DNA from: Gloeophyllum trabeum ATCC 11539
Taxonomy: Eukaryota; Basidiomycota; Agaricomycetes; Gloeophyllales; Gloeophyllaceae
Length of the DNA stretch: 64,000 nucleotides
Direction: 5' to 3'
Assembly (NCBI RefSeq): GCF_000344685.1
Contig: NW_006920410.1
Span: 2,366,693-2,430,692, forward strand
In this document: positions 10,663-22,212 of the stretch, one piece after another
How positions within the stretch are numbered: the first letter of the stretch is position 1
Layout: each line of letters starts with the position of its first letter
Translations under genes and position numbers: made by a program
Notes under the pieces: generated by a model
Told to the model about the DNA's origin: nothing
Databases searched by the model: none
The model's input: only the letters and a program-made list of their open reading frames with translations

Positions 10663-13600
10663 TTATGTGGTGGCCGTCCTGACATGTATCCAATATGATT
10701 CGTCTTCGGATCCTGCGACAGCTTTGCCTACTGCGAATTCCAACTTTTTATCTCCAGATATTCCAGACGAAACGATAGTCGCCACAATATCAAGGACAAG
10801 CCTTCTTGCAGGACATCGAGGATAGGGGGGAAGATCCTGAAATGGCCCTGGGATCTCTCCCTTGCACGGATGGCTCATGATAAAGTAGGGGATTAATCGG
10901 GAGGCGATGGACGAGACGATCTAGCACGGGTCGCGCCCTCATAAGCCACAACAGTAAAGTATAAAGCATGAAACATGCCTTGGGTTGCAGGTAATTATGT
11001 CTCCTTTGAATAAGGCGCAGCATAAGGCGCAAGATGATCTGCAATGAAAATGACCAGGCTGAGTAGGGACGAGACGCAGGCGAACTTGCATTGGTACCTC
11101 AGTAGTAGGCAGATTATTTCCCTTCAACTCCCACAAGACTCGAGGGAGATACGTGATCCACTCTTCCACTCTCTGCGCTTCTTCAGGAGACCGACCGATG
11201 CGAAAGGCACCCCTATACTCCGGAACCGATGGCAACTATGGTAGTAACGGGTCGTCAAGATAGAACAACGCGAGGTAAGAGTCGGGAATACCAGTAATAA
11301 GCGCCCAACGAATTCCACAGTGAGCCTTCTCGTGGCACCGCCCGGTTTAAGTGCATGATCCAACGTCGCGAGCAGAATAGCACGACTCCGTGACCCAGAG
11401 AAGTCTTCCCCGTTATCAGTCGAGTTCAGCAGTGACCAGATAGTTGGAAGCAGCTTCGTATACATCTCTGGCGTCAAAGGTCGACCAAGTGAATTCGGGC
11501 TGAGCGATTCCCCTCGGAGCAGCTGGGTCACATATTCGCACACTTGAGCAACCAGCAAGCTTGATCCGGTGAGGCCGTTTTGACCGCCTCTTCGCTTGCT
11601 GCTCCTACGCTGAGACTCTTCAATTGCTTTGCGAGGTTGTGTTCGCTCCGCAGGCGATTGTCTGAGCCGAATGAGCATTGCTGTCATCTCAGAAAATACA
11701 AGATTCAGCTCCTGGAATGCTTGCTCAACCTACGGTAAAGCGCATGAGTCCACCCTCTGAGAAAGACATTGCCGAGGAGAATGCGCTGACCTTGATACTC
11801 GGTTTGGACAAGGCATCCTGCTGTTTGAACGGAAAATAAGGAGCCAAGTATCCGAGAATCTGCTGTAAATCCTCGGGGACCTGTTGCATGGATGCCTGTC
11901 CCTGTTCGCGTGCAATTAGACAGAGAGCTCTGCATGAGATGTCAATCCCTACCGTTGATATTTCTTGATCCCGCAACAGTGCACCGTACAAGGTTCTAAT
12001 GATCTGTCCGATATGGACAATGAGATTGAGCTCTGACTCTGGCGGCCCGTTTTTGTTGATGGAAAATACGAGCGGCGCGCAGTCCAGCACGTTAGAGATT
12101 ATTGTGGGGTGGAGAGTTCGGGCAAGACGCTAGGATACTTTGGTCAGTGGCGAAACCCAGAGGTCGCAAGGCAACGCGTACCGCGATGCGATCGGACGTG
12201 GTAGCAACATTCTTCAGCTTCCCCGTGTCTATGACACGGACATAATTGGCAGCATCGCCGATTTCTGGCAAGGTCCAGCATGCCACGGGATCGGTCGCGC
12301 CAACTTGACAGACGTAGCTGCAGCCGCTCAAGTCGTCGTCATCCAGGGTCTGGTTCCAGGTCTTGCTTGGGGTTTGCTGTCCTGAAAAGCCCGCACTGGG
12401 TCGTAGTAACGAATCAAATGACTCGTACGCGTCTTCTGTTTGAAAGACAGCCGAGAAGAACGACGTAGCAGCTGTCGCAGTGGCGGCGACGTAAGATCGC
12501 GATATGGCAGCATCCAGGAAGTGTGCCACGGATTTGAGTACGGCCTGCCTTGACTGAAGAGGGGTGTCGTCGTCAACATATCATTAGCATTGTCGGGGAT
12601 AAGTACGCTTGGCCGTCAACGGCCCACTCACTGCAGTTGATAATGTCACACTGGCAGTTGAAGTGGCTTCCACAGGACCGGTGTCTGCATAGCGGTACGT
12701 GAGTGTTTAGTCCATCCCGGTGTTTCTGACGACGTACTTCCATCCTCTCCAAATCTAGTGCCAGCATTGAGAATCCCCAAGTATCCTTCTAGAACACGGG
12801 CGCCATGAGATGGCGTAGCATCACCTTGACTTTGATCCCAGCCCTCCACAATATGTTCTGGGATGATGTCTAGAAACAGATCCAAAAAACGGACAGCATC
12901 GATGCGAATTTCGGGGAATATATGCGTCTGCGCTGAGGTAGTAAATAGGAGGAGATGGGATGCATGCGGTCCGAGGACATCCTACAACAACGGAGTTATG
13001 ATAGATAGAGTCAAGAGCAACTATGATACTCACGGGGGAAACCTTTGGGAGGAGCCAATCGAAGAAACCAAGCAAGGCCTTTCTTACGCTTGCATCCTTA
13101 GTTGCGAATTATCAACATTGGCACATTTAAACAGGCACTCTGAGGATATGCATACCTCATCGCCAATCAACCGGGAGCATGTAGCCAAGAGACTGCTTAA
13201 CCGCGATTCAATCAAGTACGGATATCCCTCTAAGAGCTCGCGGAGACCATGTAAAGCGTCTGGACAAGGTCAGGCCGTCGAACGATTTCGGTAAGAAAGG
13301 ATGTGTTGGACCAACCCTTCCTTGTGCTCGCATTGTAATGCTTCAGTTGACTTGTTAAATCCTCGAAGGTGAGTTTCCTACTAGTCCTCGGAGCTGCCTC
13401 GTCTTTTTGCGCCGCTATGCTCTGAGATGGGAGTGTGATGGCTAGTGTAATTGGTCAGCTTGCCCTGTCAAAGTGACGAGTTTCATACATACAGCGAGCT
13501 TTGAAGGAAGTGTCTACCACGTTATTAGATTGTGCTTTGCCTTTGCCTAGCTTCAGCTTGGCTTTCTACACTGAGACGTGAGTTTCAGATAGTCCTCACG

Positions 13601-13664
13601 AGTGGATGACTCTAGCCTTAAAGTCCGCAGCTTTCTCCTTGCGTTTCTTCGACGCTTTAGGCAT
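10663..13664 (-). CDS. IPI1: Rix1-complex component Ipi1 (TEX10 homolog), 60S ribosome biogenesis
   Basis: Part of the Rix1/Ipi1/Ipi3 complex acting in pre-60S maturation (ITS2 processing) and export. ATG at 13664 gives MPKASKKRKEKAADF, the family start; the next exon reads KAKLKLGKGKAQSNN then DTSFKAR. Exon 3 carries ITLPSQSIAAQKDE and RKLTFEDLTSQLKHYNASTR, exon 4 DALHGLRELLEGYPYLIE, exon 6 HIFPEIRIDAVRFLDLFLDI. The first exons are 13611-13664, 13493-13565, 13316-13441, 13156-13259, 13034-13096 and 12738-12981; about a dozen exist in total. The last reads IPYFIMSHPCKGEIPGPFQD to a stop at 10663. HEAT/ARM-like helices throughout. Two introns lack a good GT donor and fit GC-AG. Convergent with the F-box-like gene. 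Family call is firm; some inner exon edges are not fixed. Confidence 0.88.
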
Positions 13665-14234
13665 TGTGCTTTCTAGTGACCGAACTTGAAGCTTGAAGTG
13701 CAAGTTGTGGCCTCCCAACGCATCCGGATCCAATTCACAAAACGCCTCTGCCGCCGGCGATCGAGCCACGCGACTGCTGATCGCTGCCACGCTTCGCGAA
13801 GTCTGCACCGAACTCGCCGCCCCCGCCTTTCCTCTTTGCGTCTCAGCGTGTCGTCCATATCGAAACTGTGTGCTGAATTACGTGAGATTGTGCAGGTGCA
13901 TGAAGCCGAAGTAATCTCGCGATTTACTCTCGCCTACCGTGTAATTACACGCGATCAGCGTGTTACTGGAAACTACCGCGGCTCGTCGCTCCCCTTTACA
14001 CTGGGGTCACGTCTGCTACCTGCTTCCTGAATGATAAGTCATATGCTCGATTCTACCCGCGTCCGGGACTACAACAAATTCGAATTCTCACCTGTTCAAT
14101 CCCACCCGCCGACGTTTACCCGAACATTGAGCGTTCCTGATTTTTGCGCGAAATACCCAAATGTCAGTTATATAAGACGATGTCTAAGCTCTTCTTTCAA
14201 TCTAGCAGGTCTTGTCCGCTGATCTTTCAGTACG
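13665..14234. promoter_or_regulatory. Divergent promoter between IPI1 and the mannanase gene
   Basis: 570 bp between the two start codons. A TATA-like element (TTATATAAG) at about 14168-14176 sits 60 nt upstream of the mannanase ATG, typical for inducible secreted enzymes. A perfect 14-bp palindrome CGTGTAATTACACG lies at 13938-13951. No TATA is obvious on the IPI1 side. Confidence 0.55.
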
Positions 14235-16358
14235 ATGCGCTCTGTACTGGCCGTCAGCCTATTCGGTCTTGCGGGACTCACCTTTGCAAGCCCGTTGCAA
14301 TCGCATAGCGAACGTAGCGAAGTGCCTTCTGGGTTTGTCACGACTAATGGCACAAGTTTTCAACTTGACGGGGAGCCATTCGTGAGTCTCTACGACACGC
14401 CCACCGACAGCCGTATGCTCACCATGATCTTCAGGCTTTCGTGGGGACTAACTCATTCGTAAGGGTCCAGCTTGAACGTTTGGGTCTAACTTCTCAATGT
14501 TCTCATACAGTGGCTGCCTTTATTAACGAGCGAGGATGATGTTCACATGACCCTCGAGACGATGGCCGCTGCTGGCGTCGAAGTCGTCCGGACATGGGTT
14601 AGTGTCCCAGTCCCTCTGCTCACAATGTCGTCTAACTGTTCACAGGGTTTCAATGCGATAAATGCCTCTGAGCTAGAGTTTGCAACTTCCACCAACTTGA
14701 CTTACTATCAAGTCCGTACACCTTCCTAGTACTATTTGTCTGAGTTACTAAGCATCTATCGTTAGGTTTGGAATAGTTCGGGCTGGACTCTAAACGAAGG
14801 ACCACAGGGGCTCCAAAGGCTCGACTATGTAGTCTCTGCAGCCGCTATGCATGATATAAGGCTTATCATAACGTTCACCAATAATTGGTCTGTACAGTGT
14901 TCTGGAATCCCGGTGTCGTACTCACAGCTACTTCGTTTTGTGACACTCTGTGGTGCAGGGTCGGGTATGGCGTGAGGCTTTCAACCCCAGCCTTCCTTTC
15001 ATAACCTCGCTGAAGTGCATTACGTACGTCTAGGGTGCAGATCTCTACGTTAACTGGCTGGCAGGCGCCGGTGCCACACATGATACTTTCTTTACGGATC
15101 CTACTATTATTTCCTCATACCGTGAGCATAAACGGTTTGCCTCTGCTGTCTCTGTCTAATAATACTCGCAGAGCAATACGTGCAAACCATTGTCAACCGT
15201 TACAAAGACTCCCCTACCGTATTCGCGTGGGAGCTTATGAACGAAGCACGGTGCACCAGCGATCTGCTTGCCTCCAGTGCGGCTTGTCATCCTGGCTCAG
15301 GAACTCTGGGTCTGTGGTATCAGCAACAATCTGACTACGTTCGCAGTCTGTAAGACTTGTGCACTGACTCGCGTGGTTGCGGTATGACCTGATATCACTG
15401 TCAGCGACCCGTACCACATGATCACCACTGGTGGCGAAGGCGAATTTTATTGGGCACAGCCAGACGAATAGTAGGTCTTTCATTTATATCCTACGATCAC
15501 TCTGCCTCACGTCGAGTAGCTGGTATAATGGCACCTTAGTCAGCGATTACAACTTCAATGGTGAAGGTATGCGGCTACGTTCACGCACTGTGCTAGTGGC
15601 AGGTGCTGACTCCTCGGTATCATCTACAGCTGGGGAAGATTTCGAATGGACCCTCGGCCTACCGAATATCGACTTCGGCGTCTACGTGAGTTTCCTGTGT
15701 TTTTACCTCCTGACACTTCCTAAGATCTATCCAGCATATGTACCCTCAGACTTGGTACCCTGAACTGGTATGTGTCAGAAAGCGGCGAGAGGACAGATAC
15801 CTCATCTTCCTTAGGATTATCCCGGCTCGAACTTCTCCGTGGAAGAATGGGGTCTTGATTGGATCGAGGCTCATGCCCTGAGTACAGTTCGGTCAATCAT
15901 GGAATGTCTAGCCTGCTGACGTGTTCTGGGTTATAGCTGCACAAATGGTCGGCAAGCCGATTGTCATCGAAGAATTCGGAGCAACCGGACTTGGTGAGGA
16001 ATATCCTGACCCTCCTCTGTATCGACATTTCACGTATTGCCCTTCGGCATGTAGACAACAAGACAGCGATCTATCCAGCTTGGGTGCAGCGTACTTTGGA
16101 CACCAATCATGCGTGAGTGGCTACCACGAGGCATGTACGCCGCGAAGTTGACCTACACCCCCATGGAAGTGGAATAATGTGGTGGCAATGGGGACAGTTA
16201 AACTTGACCGAAGATGGAGGTAACCAAGCCTTTAAATATACGGATGCTATCGTCAACGGGGTATGTCGGTTTCCCTCCATATACTCAGCTGGAGCAGAAG
16301 TATTGACTAATGCATGGCCATATAGGCTTCACCCAATGACGGTGCGCGCGATCGCTGA
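14235..16358 (+). CDS. Secreted GH5 (subfamily 7-like) endo-beta-1,4-mannanase
   Basis: Hydrolyses beta-1,4-mannan/glucomannan outside the cell. The start [20 protein letters not shown] is a clear signal peptide. Fourteen or more short introns interrupt the gene, beginning after 14381; one exon encodes only VGYG (14960-14972). Landmarks in order: [55 protein letters not shown], the acid/base motif WELMNEARC (exon about 15172-15348; Glu in NE), [14 protein letters not shown], the nucleophile motif [11 protein letters not shown] (exon from about 15936), and [19 protein letters not shown]. Both catalytic glutamates are present. After the last intron it ends [11 protein letters not shown] and TGA (16356-16358). 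No cellulose-binding module. Length and motifs match fungal GH5_7 mannanases, so an intact enzyme is likely. Confidence 0.92.
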
Positions 16359-16904
16359 AATGCAGAGATAGGAACACTAACCGCCTCTGTAGGTTTCACC
16401 GTTTACACGAACCAGACATCCGTATTTGATGTATTTACGTGAGTACCCTCTGCCATTGAGTTTGCTCTCGAAAGTGGAATAATGAATCTGGATCGACAGG
16501 AACGCAGCGATGATCCAAGCCCAAAGGTCGGGTTGAGGAGCTACACCCTATCCAAGACGGTCTGTAGGATTGTAGGAAGGCCTGCGGGTATGCATTATTG
16601 AATCAACAACGTATGGGCATCACGGAGGGCACGCACCGTGAATGTCCTGGGCTCTGGTTCTGATACAATGACACCCAGCAGTTTTGATCATTCGCGGAGA
16701 CCTAGCATTCAGACTCGGCAGGGAAGACCGGAATATATGCAACGCTATGATTCAAGAACGTGGAATGAGTAAGCCCGTTGCGAGGCATTATATGGCTGAT
16801 AGTGTAGACACTAGAGGCTGGCTGGTGATTCCACAATTCAGCGGTCTTTGAGATGACATATGATGGGAACACGTACTGCTGGACGGCTCTTCTCTACGTG
16901 GCCA
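16359..16904. other. Intergenic region, convergent 3' flanks
   Basis: About 0.55 kb between the mannanase stop and the stop of the small gene on the opposite strand. No gene-like frame, repeat or RNA gene seen. Confidence 0.5.
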
Positions 16905-17302
16905 TTAGAGTGGCATTGTACGCGAGACGATTATTCCTCGCAGAGGCGACCAGGAGTCGCCTCGAAAATTGCTGGGGAAGGCATGTGACGTCTTACACGT
17001 CGTATCCACCCAGAGTTTCACCCTGGGGGAGAGGAGCGTCAGGTAATAATCTATACAGTGGATTGAAGCCTGGCTCACGTCAGTTTCATTTCCTGCCTTC
17101 CTCGTCTCACTACATAGTGGTAGGTAGATCCAGCCGTGCATATCAGCCTTATGGCTTCACGACTATTAAGCCATACTGTGGCATTATCCAGCGCCACATC
17201 AGCAAGTTCATTGTCCGACTTCGCAATGGAGAGTGCCACAGAGCTACTGTCGTTGTTATCGAACTCGAAAAGGACCTCGTACGGCGATGTACTGGAAGGC
17301 AT
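16905..17302 (-). CDS. Small basidiomycete protein of unknown function, paralog B
   Basis: ATG at 17302. Exons 17079-17302 and 16905-17022 are separated by a 56-nt intron that splits a Thr codon at the same place as in paralog A, giving 113 aa. It begins MPSSTSPYEVLFEFDNND, with ELADVALDNATVWLNSREA, then ICTAGSTYHYVVRRG and, after the intron, VKLWVDTTCKTSHAF. It shares with paralog A the start, the AGS-Y-Y-V core, the W-DT-C--S motif, the intron position and the intron length, so the two arose by gene duplication. No signal peptide, membrane helix or known domain recognised. Function unknown. Confidence 0.68.
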
Positions 17303-17823
17303 TAGGTGTCAACTCCATGATATACATCTCAAGGTGTAGCTATAAACGAATAGGAAAACAATGGGCAGGCCCTGGCTAGGGCCGCGGGAGCAGGTTTTTG
17401 TCACCTATTCTTAGTGCTTTACAATACGCATTGTCTTAGATCCACATATGTATATTCGATTCGACGGCAGATGGCCACCATTTCGCACTCTGCATTTCCC
17501 CGCTTGATGCGGTCTGGCAAGGGGTGCGGGCATATTTGCACCAGTGATTTCCTATGGCTGCAGACCAAGGCAACAGATCTGCTTCCACCCTTATTGTTCA
17601 CTGAACGCAAATGGGCAATATAAATACGTAGGATGCATATATCTCGAATAAAGTCCGTTATCCACACGTCCACTACACATACAAATTTCGTGTCATAAAC
17701 AGACAACTACAGCGGAGCGAAAAGGTCCCGCTTCCTCGAGACAGGGAGACTCAGCATTCATCATACAACAGATTTTAGCACACTCTAGCAACCCTATCTG
17801 CTTAAGCCTCATCTGACACATGA
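17303..17823. other. Intergenic region
   Basis: About 0.5 kb between paralog B and the ML-domain gene downstream end. No supported gene or repeat seen. Confidence 0.5.
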
Positions 17824-18487
17824 TTACGCTGATTTCCTGAAGGATATATCTTCCTTTACGCAGAACAACGGGGAGTCATCCGGATTGTGACCCTTGGCAG
17901 TTACGACGAATTTGCCTGCGGGACATCAACGAAATTGTGCAGTGGCAATAAATTATCACTTACCTGGGGGTATCTCCTTGGGAAGCTCGATCTCATGATG
18001 TACGGTGTAATCACCCGCCGCTAAAGGGCACTCGTATTGGGCGTCCAACTGCGTCCTGTATATTCCTTAGAAGGTAAAGCGCAAACAGGTGAACGGACTG
18101 GGTTGACTACGCACGCTTGCTCGCAAAGATCGAACGTCTTCCTGATTAGTACGATGTAGCCAAGTTTCACTTCCACCCAAATATACGCTCCTACCTGCAC
18201 TACGGTAAGTTCCCCTTCAAAATAATACGCATATCGGGAGACCTACTTGAATGACATCGCTCACGGTTGCGTCAAAATCTACGGTCAGATTGTAACCGGG
18301 TTGCGGCGGATCCGGGGAAAGAGTCAAAGCGGGGACCTGGACGACGTCGGAGGGCGATCCTGGATCACCATGGTAGCTAAATGATGAACGCATCTACATA
18401 CTGGCCAATACTGCACTTACCGCACGAGGAGAAACCCGCTGAGGCCATGCCGGCGAAAGCGAGAGCAAGAGTTGCAAGCGATGTCAT
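17824..18487 (-). CDS. ML-domain (NPC2/PG-PI transfer protein-like) secreted protein, copy 1
   Basis: ML-domain proteins are small beta-sandwiches that bind sterols or phospholipids, such as fungal phosphatidylglycerol/phosphatidylinositol transfer protein and NPC2. ATG at 18487 gives MTSLATLALAFAGMASAG, a signal peptide. Five exons follow with short introns: SSC..., then SDVVQVPALTLSPDPPQPGY NLTVDF, then GAYIWVEVKLGYIVLIRK TFDLCEQA, then YECPLAAGDYTVHHEIELPK, and finally GKFVVTAKGHNPDDS to RKSA and TAA at 17824. The SPDPPQPG, GYI-L, LCEQ, CPL--GDY and LPKEIPPG landmarks are diagnostic. The segment after the signal peptide is much shorter than in copy 2, so the mature N-terminus differs. Exon borders near the start are less certain. 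Confidence 0.82.
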
Positions 18488-19241
18488 ACGCGTCATATTT
18501 ACAAACCAAAAATTCAGCTGCAAGCGAATAGAAGGCGGTAAGATCTTTGGAAGGGCCCAGGAACCCGGGTTAGCTAGATGTAGTCTAACGTAACATGCAA
18601 CGAATACTACTCACGTAGGAAGGCAGAAAGGAGATGTGACCGCAAAACTCACAGCCCAATTTATATACTACTGTCCACCCGAACCAGTGACCCTTTGTCG
18701 ATCACACCCGCACGGAGCAGATGTGAAGGAAACATACCTGGAGCTCCTTCGGCGGGACCGGACACGCGCCATGCGGTACGTCAGTCTGAGTTAAGATCGT
18801 AGACTGCCCGCCTGAGGCGTATTCTGTAGGGTCGTTCGAGAATCGTTGGCTGAACTGAACAGTATGCCCAGTTTGGATTGAATCCCCAAAGGTTCCCGTG
18901 CAAGCCCCCAGGCGGAAGCGCACAGGATGCACCGTGACAACACCTACGCCAGCCAGAATGGACGTGACTCTGATTCTGAGACTAAACGGAAGGAGAGCAA
19001 GTTCTGCATACCAGGACGTCAATCCATAAGATAAGAGTCAAGCTCACCATTGATTTCTGGCCATCCGACACCACTATGAATCTTAAGAGAATCGAGCGAG
19101 TCAAAGACAATATCGCATTACCAAGACATACATGATATTATACAAAAAATTGAAGCTGGAGGCTGAAGAGCGTGAGCAATGAGACGTCGCAGTCATGATG
19201 GGGTCCAGATTCCGGGTGGGGGACAAGCAAGGGACATGGCT
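18488..19241. promoter_or_regulatory. Spacer between tandem ML genes, with TATA box for copy 1
   Basis: About 0.75 kb. On the minus strand a TATA-like AGTATATAAAT (about 18658-18668) lies some 170 nt upstream of the copy 1 ATG. A minus-strand frame at 18702-19022 starts only with TTG and resembles nothing. No other gene seen. Confidence 0.45.
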
Positions 19242-20005
19242 TTACCATCCCATCTTGAAGAAAGGTTTCTTCCTGAAGTCGACGTTGAGATCCACGCAGA
19301 CCATGTCGTCATCGTCCGCAGTATAGCCTCGCACGTTGACAACAAATTTGCCTGGGCAGACAACGGTCAGGACTTTTGCATACGTCAAAACTTTCGGTCA
19401 TGTCGTACCTGGGGGAATCTCCTTAGGCAGCTCTGCAACCTGCTCGACCTCGTAGTCACCCTTCTGGACGGGACATTGTACGCTAGCCTCCGCCTTACGC
19501 CTAGACATCCCAGTCCGATGTCAGACTGATAAAGAGAGAAGCTTGAACATTACGCACGCTTCTTCGCAAATGTCAAATGACTTCGACAGTAGCTTAACGT
19601 AGCCCATCTTCACGACGACATCGACATACGCTCCCTCCTGTAGGAGGGTGAGCAAGGCGTCTGCGTGTATGCGATAGGAATGCCTACCTCAATAACCTCC
19701 TGCACGTATGCCTTCACATTGACGGTCATGTTTGAGCCGGGTTTCGGGGGATCCGGAGAGACATCAATGGACTTGATTTGAATCGCATCTGTATCTGCGC
19801 CTGAGGAAAAAATGAAGACATGATGATGAGTTCTTATTGCGTATCAGACCCTCCTTCACTTACCGCAAACCGAGTAGTCCCAGCTCTCACTGATACGCAC
19901 GGTTCCATCCGAGGGAACCAAAGCCTCCTGGACGTCCAGAGGAGTCGCCAAAGCAATACCAGTGAATGCTAATGCGAGCGTGGCGAGCAGCGACAGACGA
20001 GTCAT
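19242..20005 (-). CDS. ML-domain (NPC2/PG-PI transfer protein-like) secreted protein, copy 2
   Basis: ATG at 20005: MTRLSLLATLALAFTGIALA is a signal peptide, followed by TPLDVQEALVPSDGTVRISE SWDYSVCG. Next exons give IQIKSIDVSPDPPKPGSNMT, AYVDVVVKMGYVKLLSKSFD ICEEA, CPVQKGDYEVEQVAELPKEI and GKFVVNVRGYTADDDDMVC, ending KKPFFKMGW and TAA at 19242. All ML landmarks and the conserved cysteines (SVCG, ICEE, CPVQ, VCVD) are present. The exon pattern matches copy 1, so the pair is a tandem duplication. Predicted to be secreted or vacuolar and to carry lipid; the ligand cannot be told from the sequence. Confidence 0.88.
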
Positions 20006-20376
20006 GGCGGTCGTGGTGCAGGTTGAAGGAGCTCCTTGTACGTCAGTCGGGAGCGGTAAGAGGGGGCTCTAAATCACGGTCACAGAGCTGAGCGCGCACG
20101 GTCACGCATGCCCGAATTGTCCGAGTGTGGCGTCAGAGGACTGCGCTTGCAGGCAGTGCACGCTCTCAGGCAGCAGCGCCGAGTTCATCTGTTTCTGAAG
20201 CTACCAGTTGCTCTCATCCGCTTCTTCCATCGAGAAGGTACTGCTTGAGGCAGGTTGTTTGCCTTTGTGCCCACCGTTCCATACACCACCCGTCGTCGCC
20301 ACGCAAGAGGTCGATTCCTCACGCCCTTTGACGCCCTTCTCCCATCTGATTGTCCCCGGCGGGCCCTTCCCTCGAG
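20006..20376. other. Divergent upstream region between ML copy 2 and the four-TM gene
   Basis: 370 bp separate the two start codons. Pyrimidine-rich toward the plus-strand gene; no clear TATA on either side. Confidence 0.45.
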
Positions 20377-21681
20377 ATGAAAATAAGAGAGTACTGCTGC
20401 TGTGCCGTACCCATCGTCAATGCAGGCATCTATGCCGTTCTGACCGAGCAGTTGGTTTTGGGCATCCTCGCCGGCACGTTAGCCGTGGCAACCCCGCATT
20501 GTGAGTCCACGTCCTTGTCTACCGCCATATTTTCTGAACCATTGTTTCAGTGGTGGGTGCTGCTACACCGTCGTTTGCGAAATGGATATTTGCCATCATA
20601 TGTTACGTCGGGGCGGGTTTGCAGGTCCTCGGTTTCCTTGCTGTAAACCAGGTACGGACAGCGTGCTCGAGCTTGCCTATGATACTAACGCCGGGACAGG
20701 ATAAGACCATTCTGTATCGACGATACACCACTCTGCATATCATGATTACGAGTGCTGCGTTCTCAGTCGCTGCTGTTTGGATCATCATCTCCGCCTCTCG
20801 GCATTCGACTGCCAAATCGACATGTCAGACTGATTTCTTCGCCAACGCAACTTCGGGCGCTACTTCCTCCGAGGCGGACACGCTGTGCAACATTTTTCCA
20901 TGGGTAGACGTGGGATTAATGGGTGGTCTCTGGGTAGTGATGGCCATTGCTCAGGTTGGTCTTTCGTTTCCTCTCCAGCCACCGATGACTCACGCCTCCA
21001 CCCCAGTTCTATTTCTACTTCGTCGTGTCATCGTTCGGGAAAGCCCAGCGTGAAGCCATCTCCACCTATAACTCCATCTACGACGCATCGAAGCCGCTCA
21101 CAAACGACATCCCGATGAATGACCGATCGGACCCATGGGACCCACGCCGGTCTGTAGACTCCCTCGACAATGAGGGTGGTCGGGGACGAGGGTTTTCTCA
21201 CCACAGGGACGACAGCATCCAAAGCGTATCCACCGTCATGGGCGACAAGATGGAGCGCCCGACGGATGGGTACGCGCCAGGCGGCTATCCAAGCTATGGT
21301 GGCGGCGACCCGTCACAGCCCGGCCGGAGAACCAGTGTACTCTCCCAGCCCAGCTACGCATACACCCAAGACCCCGGCCCCACTCCGCGATTCAACGATA
21401 ACTATTATTCAAGCAGTCGTGCTGCGGGGATGGACATGCCGGAGCGGGCTCAAGCTCATCCCGGTTAGTGTCCCCCTCCCTTGCATTCGTCTATTGCGAC
21501 GGATCCGACTTGGCCGCAGTCGTGGCTGCTCAGGCGGGTCCGTTGAGTCCCTTGCATACTTTGTCCAGGCGGTTGACATTGTTCTATCCCAGCTGAGGGC
21601 TCATTTCGCCGCAAGACCCCGCGCATGAAGCATCCATCGGATGATTTCGATCGCAGCTTCTTTGCAACCCGGCCTGCATGA
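20377..21681 (+). CDS. Four-transmembrane membrane protein with long polar tail, function unknown
   Basis: Exons 20377-20500, 20551-20651, 20700-20954, 21007-21463 and 21593-21681 join in phase to 341 aa, ending ATRPA and TGA. It starts MKIREYCCCAVPIVNAGIYA, with a Cys triplet at the membrane edge that could be palmitoylated (inference). Hydrophobic segments: VLGILAGTLAVATPHL, FAIICYVGAGLQVLGFLAV, IMITSAAFSVAAVWIIIS and VGLMGGLWVVMAIAQFYFY. Between TM3 and TM4 is a loop with two cysteines and an NATS glycosylation site. The C-terminal about 170 residues are polar and rich in Ser, Pro, Gly and Tyr, probably disordered and cytosolic. Similar proteins are common in basidiomycetes but uncharacterised; a tetraspan-like topology is all that can be said. 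Confidence 0.8.
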
Positions 21682-22212
21682 CGGACGTTCGGATATAGCT
21701 ACTGTGATCCTTATTACATCCTCCTAATCGGACTACCATGGACTCGCTTTCGTACGCCTGTATATTAGTAACCTCCCACTGCTATGCATTTTGCCGTCTG
21801 GGACATCTGGGACATCAACGGAATTCTCATTGGTGACGAGCGAGATCACCACCACGCACAGAATCGCACAACTCGCAAAGCAGTTTAGGGTCTCACTATG
21901 AATACATTGATTGTGATTCCTCCGCTTTTGGTTACAGCAACAAGATAGCGTTGACAACTGCACATGCAACTGCGAGCTATGTCTACAGGAGTACTGGCTC
22001 CAAAAAGCAACGAGCTCTACCAGCTCTGCTCGCACGCGAGAACAGAGATGCGTCACCGACGCCGAGCCCTATAATAGCAAGGCAACCCGACCCGTGTGCG
22101 GGCGCCCCATAGGAAGAGACACATAAAGATAGGATAAAAAGGAATAAAACCCAGGAAACCACCCTGAACCCAGCACGAGGACCAAGGAATCAAAGGACGT
22201 TAGATGTCGCAT
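21682..22212. other. Convergent intergenic region
   Basis: About 0.53 kb between two stop codons on opposite strands. No supported gene, repeat or RNA gene. Confidence 0.5.

Noticed and set aside
18702..19022. 106-codon minus-strand frame between the ML genes
   Set aside because: Starts only with TTG, has no ML landmarks and lies in the promoter region of copy 1.
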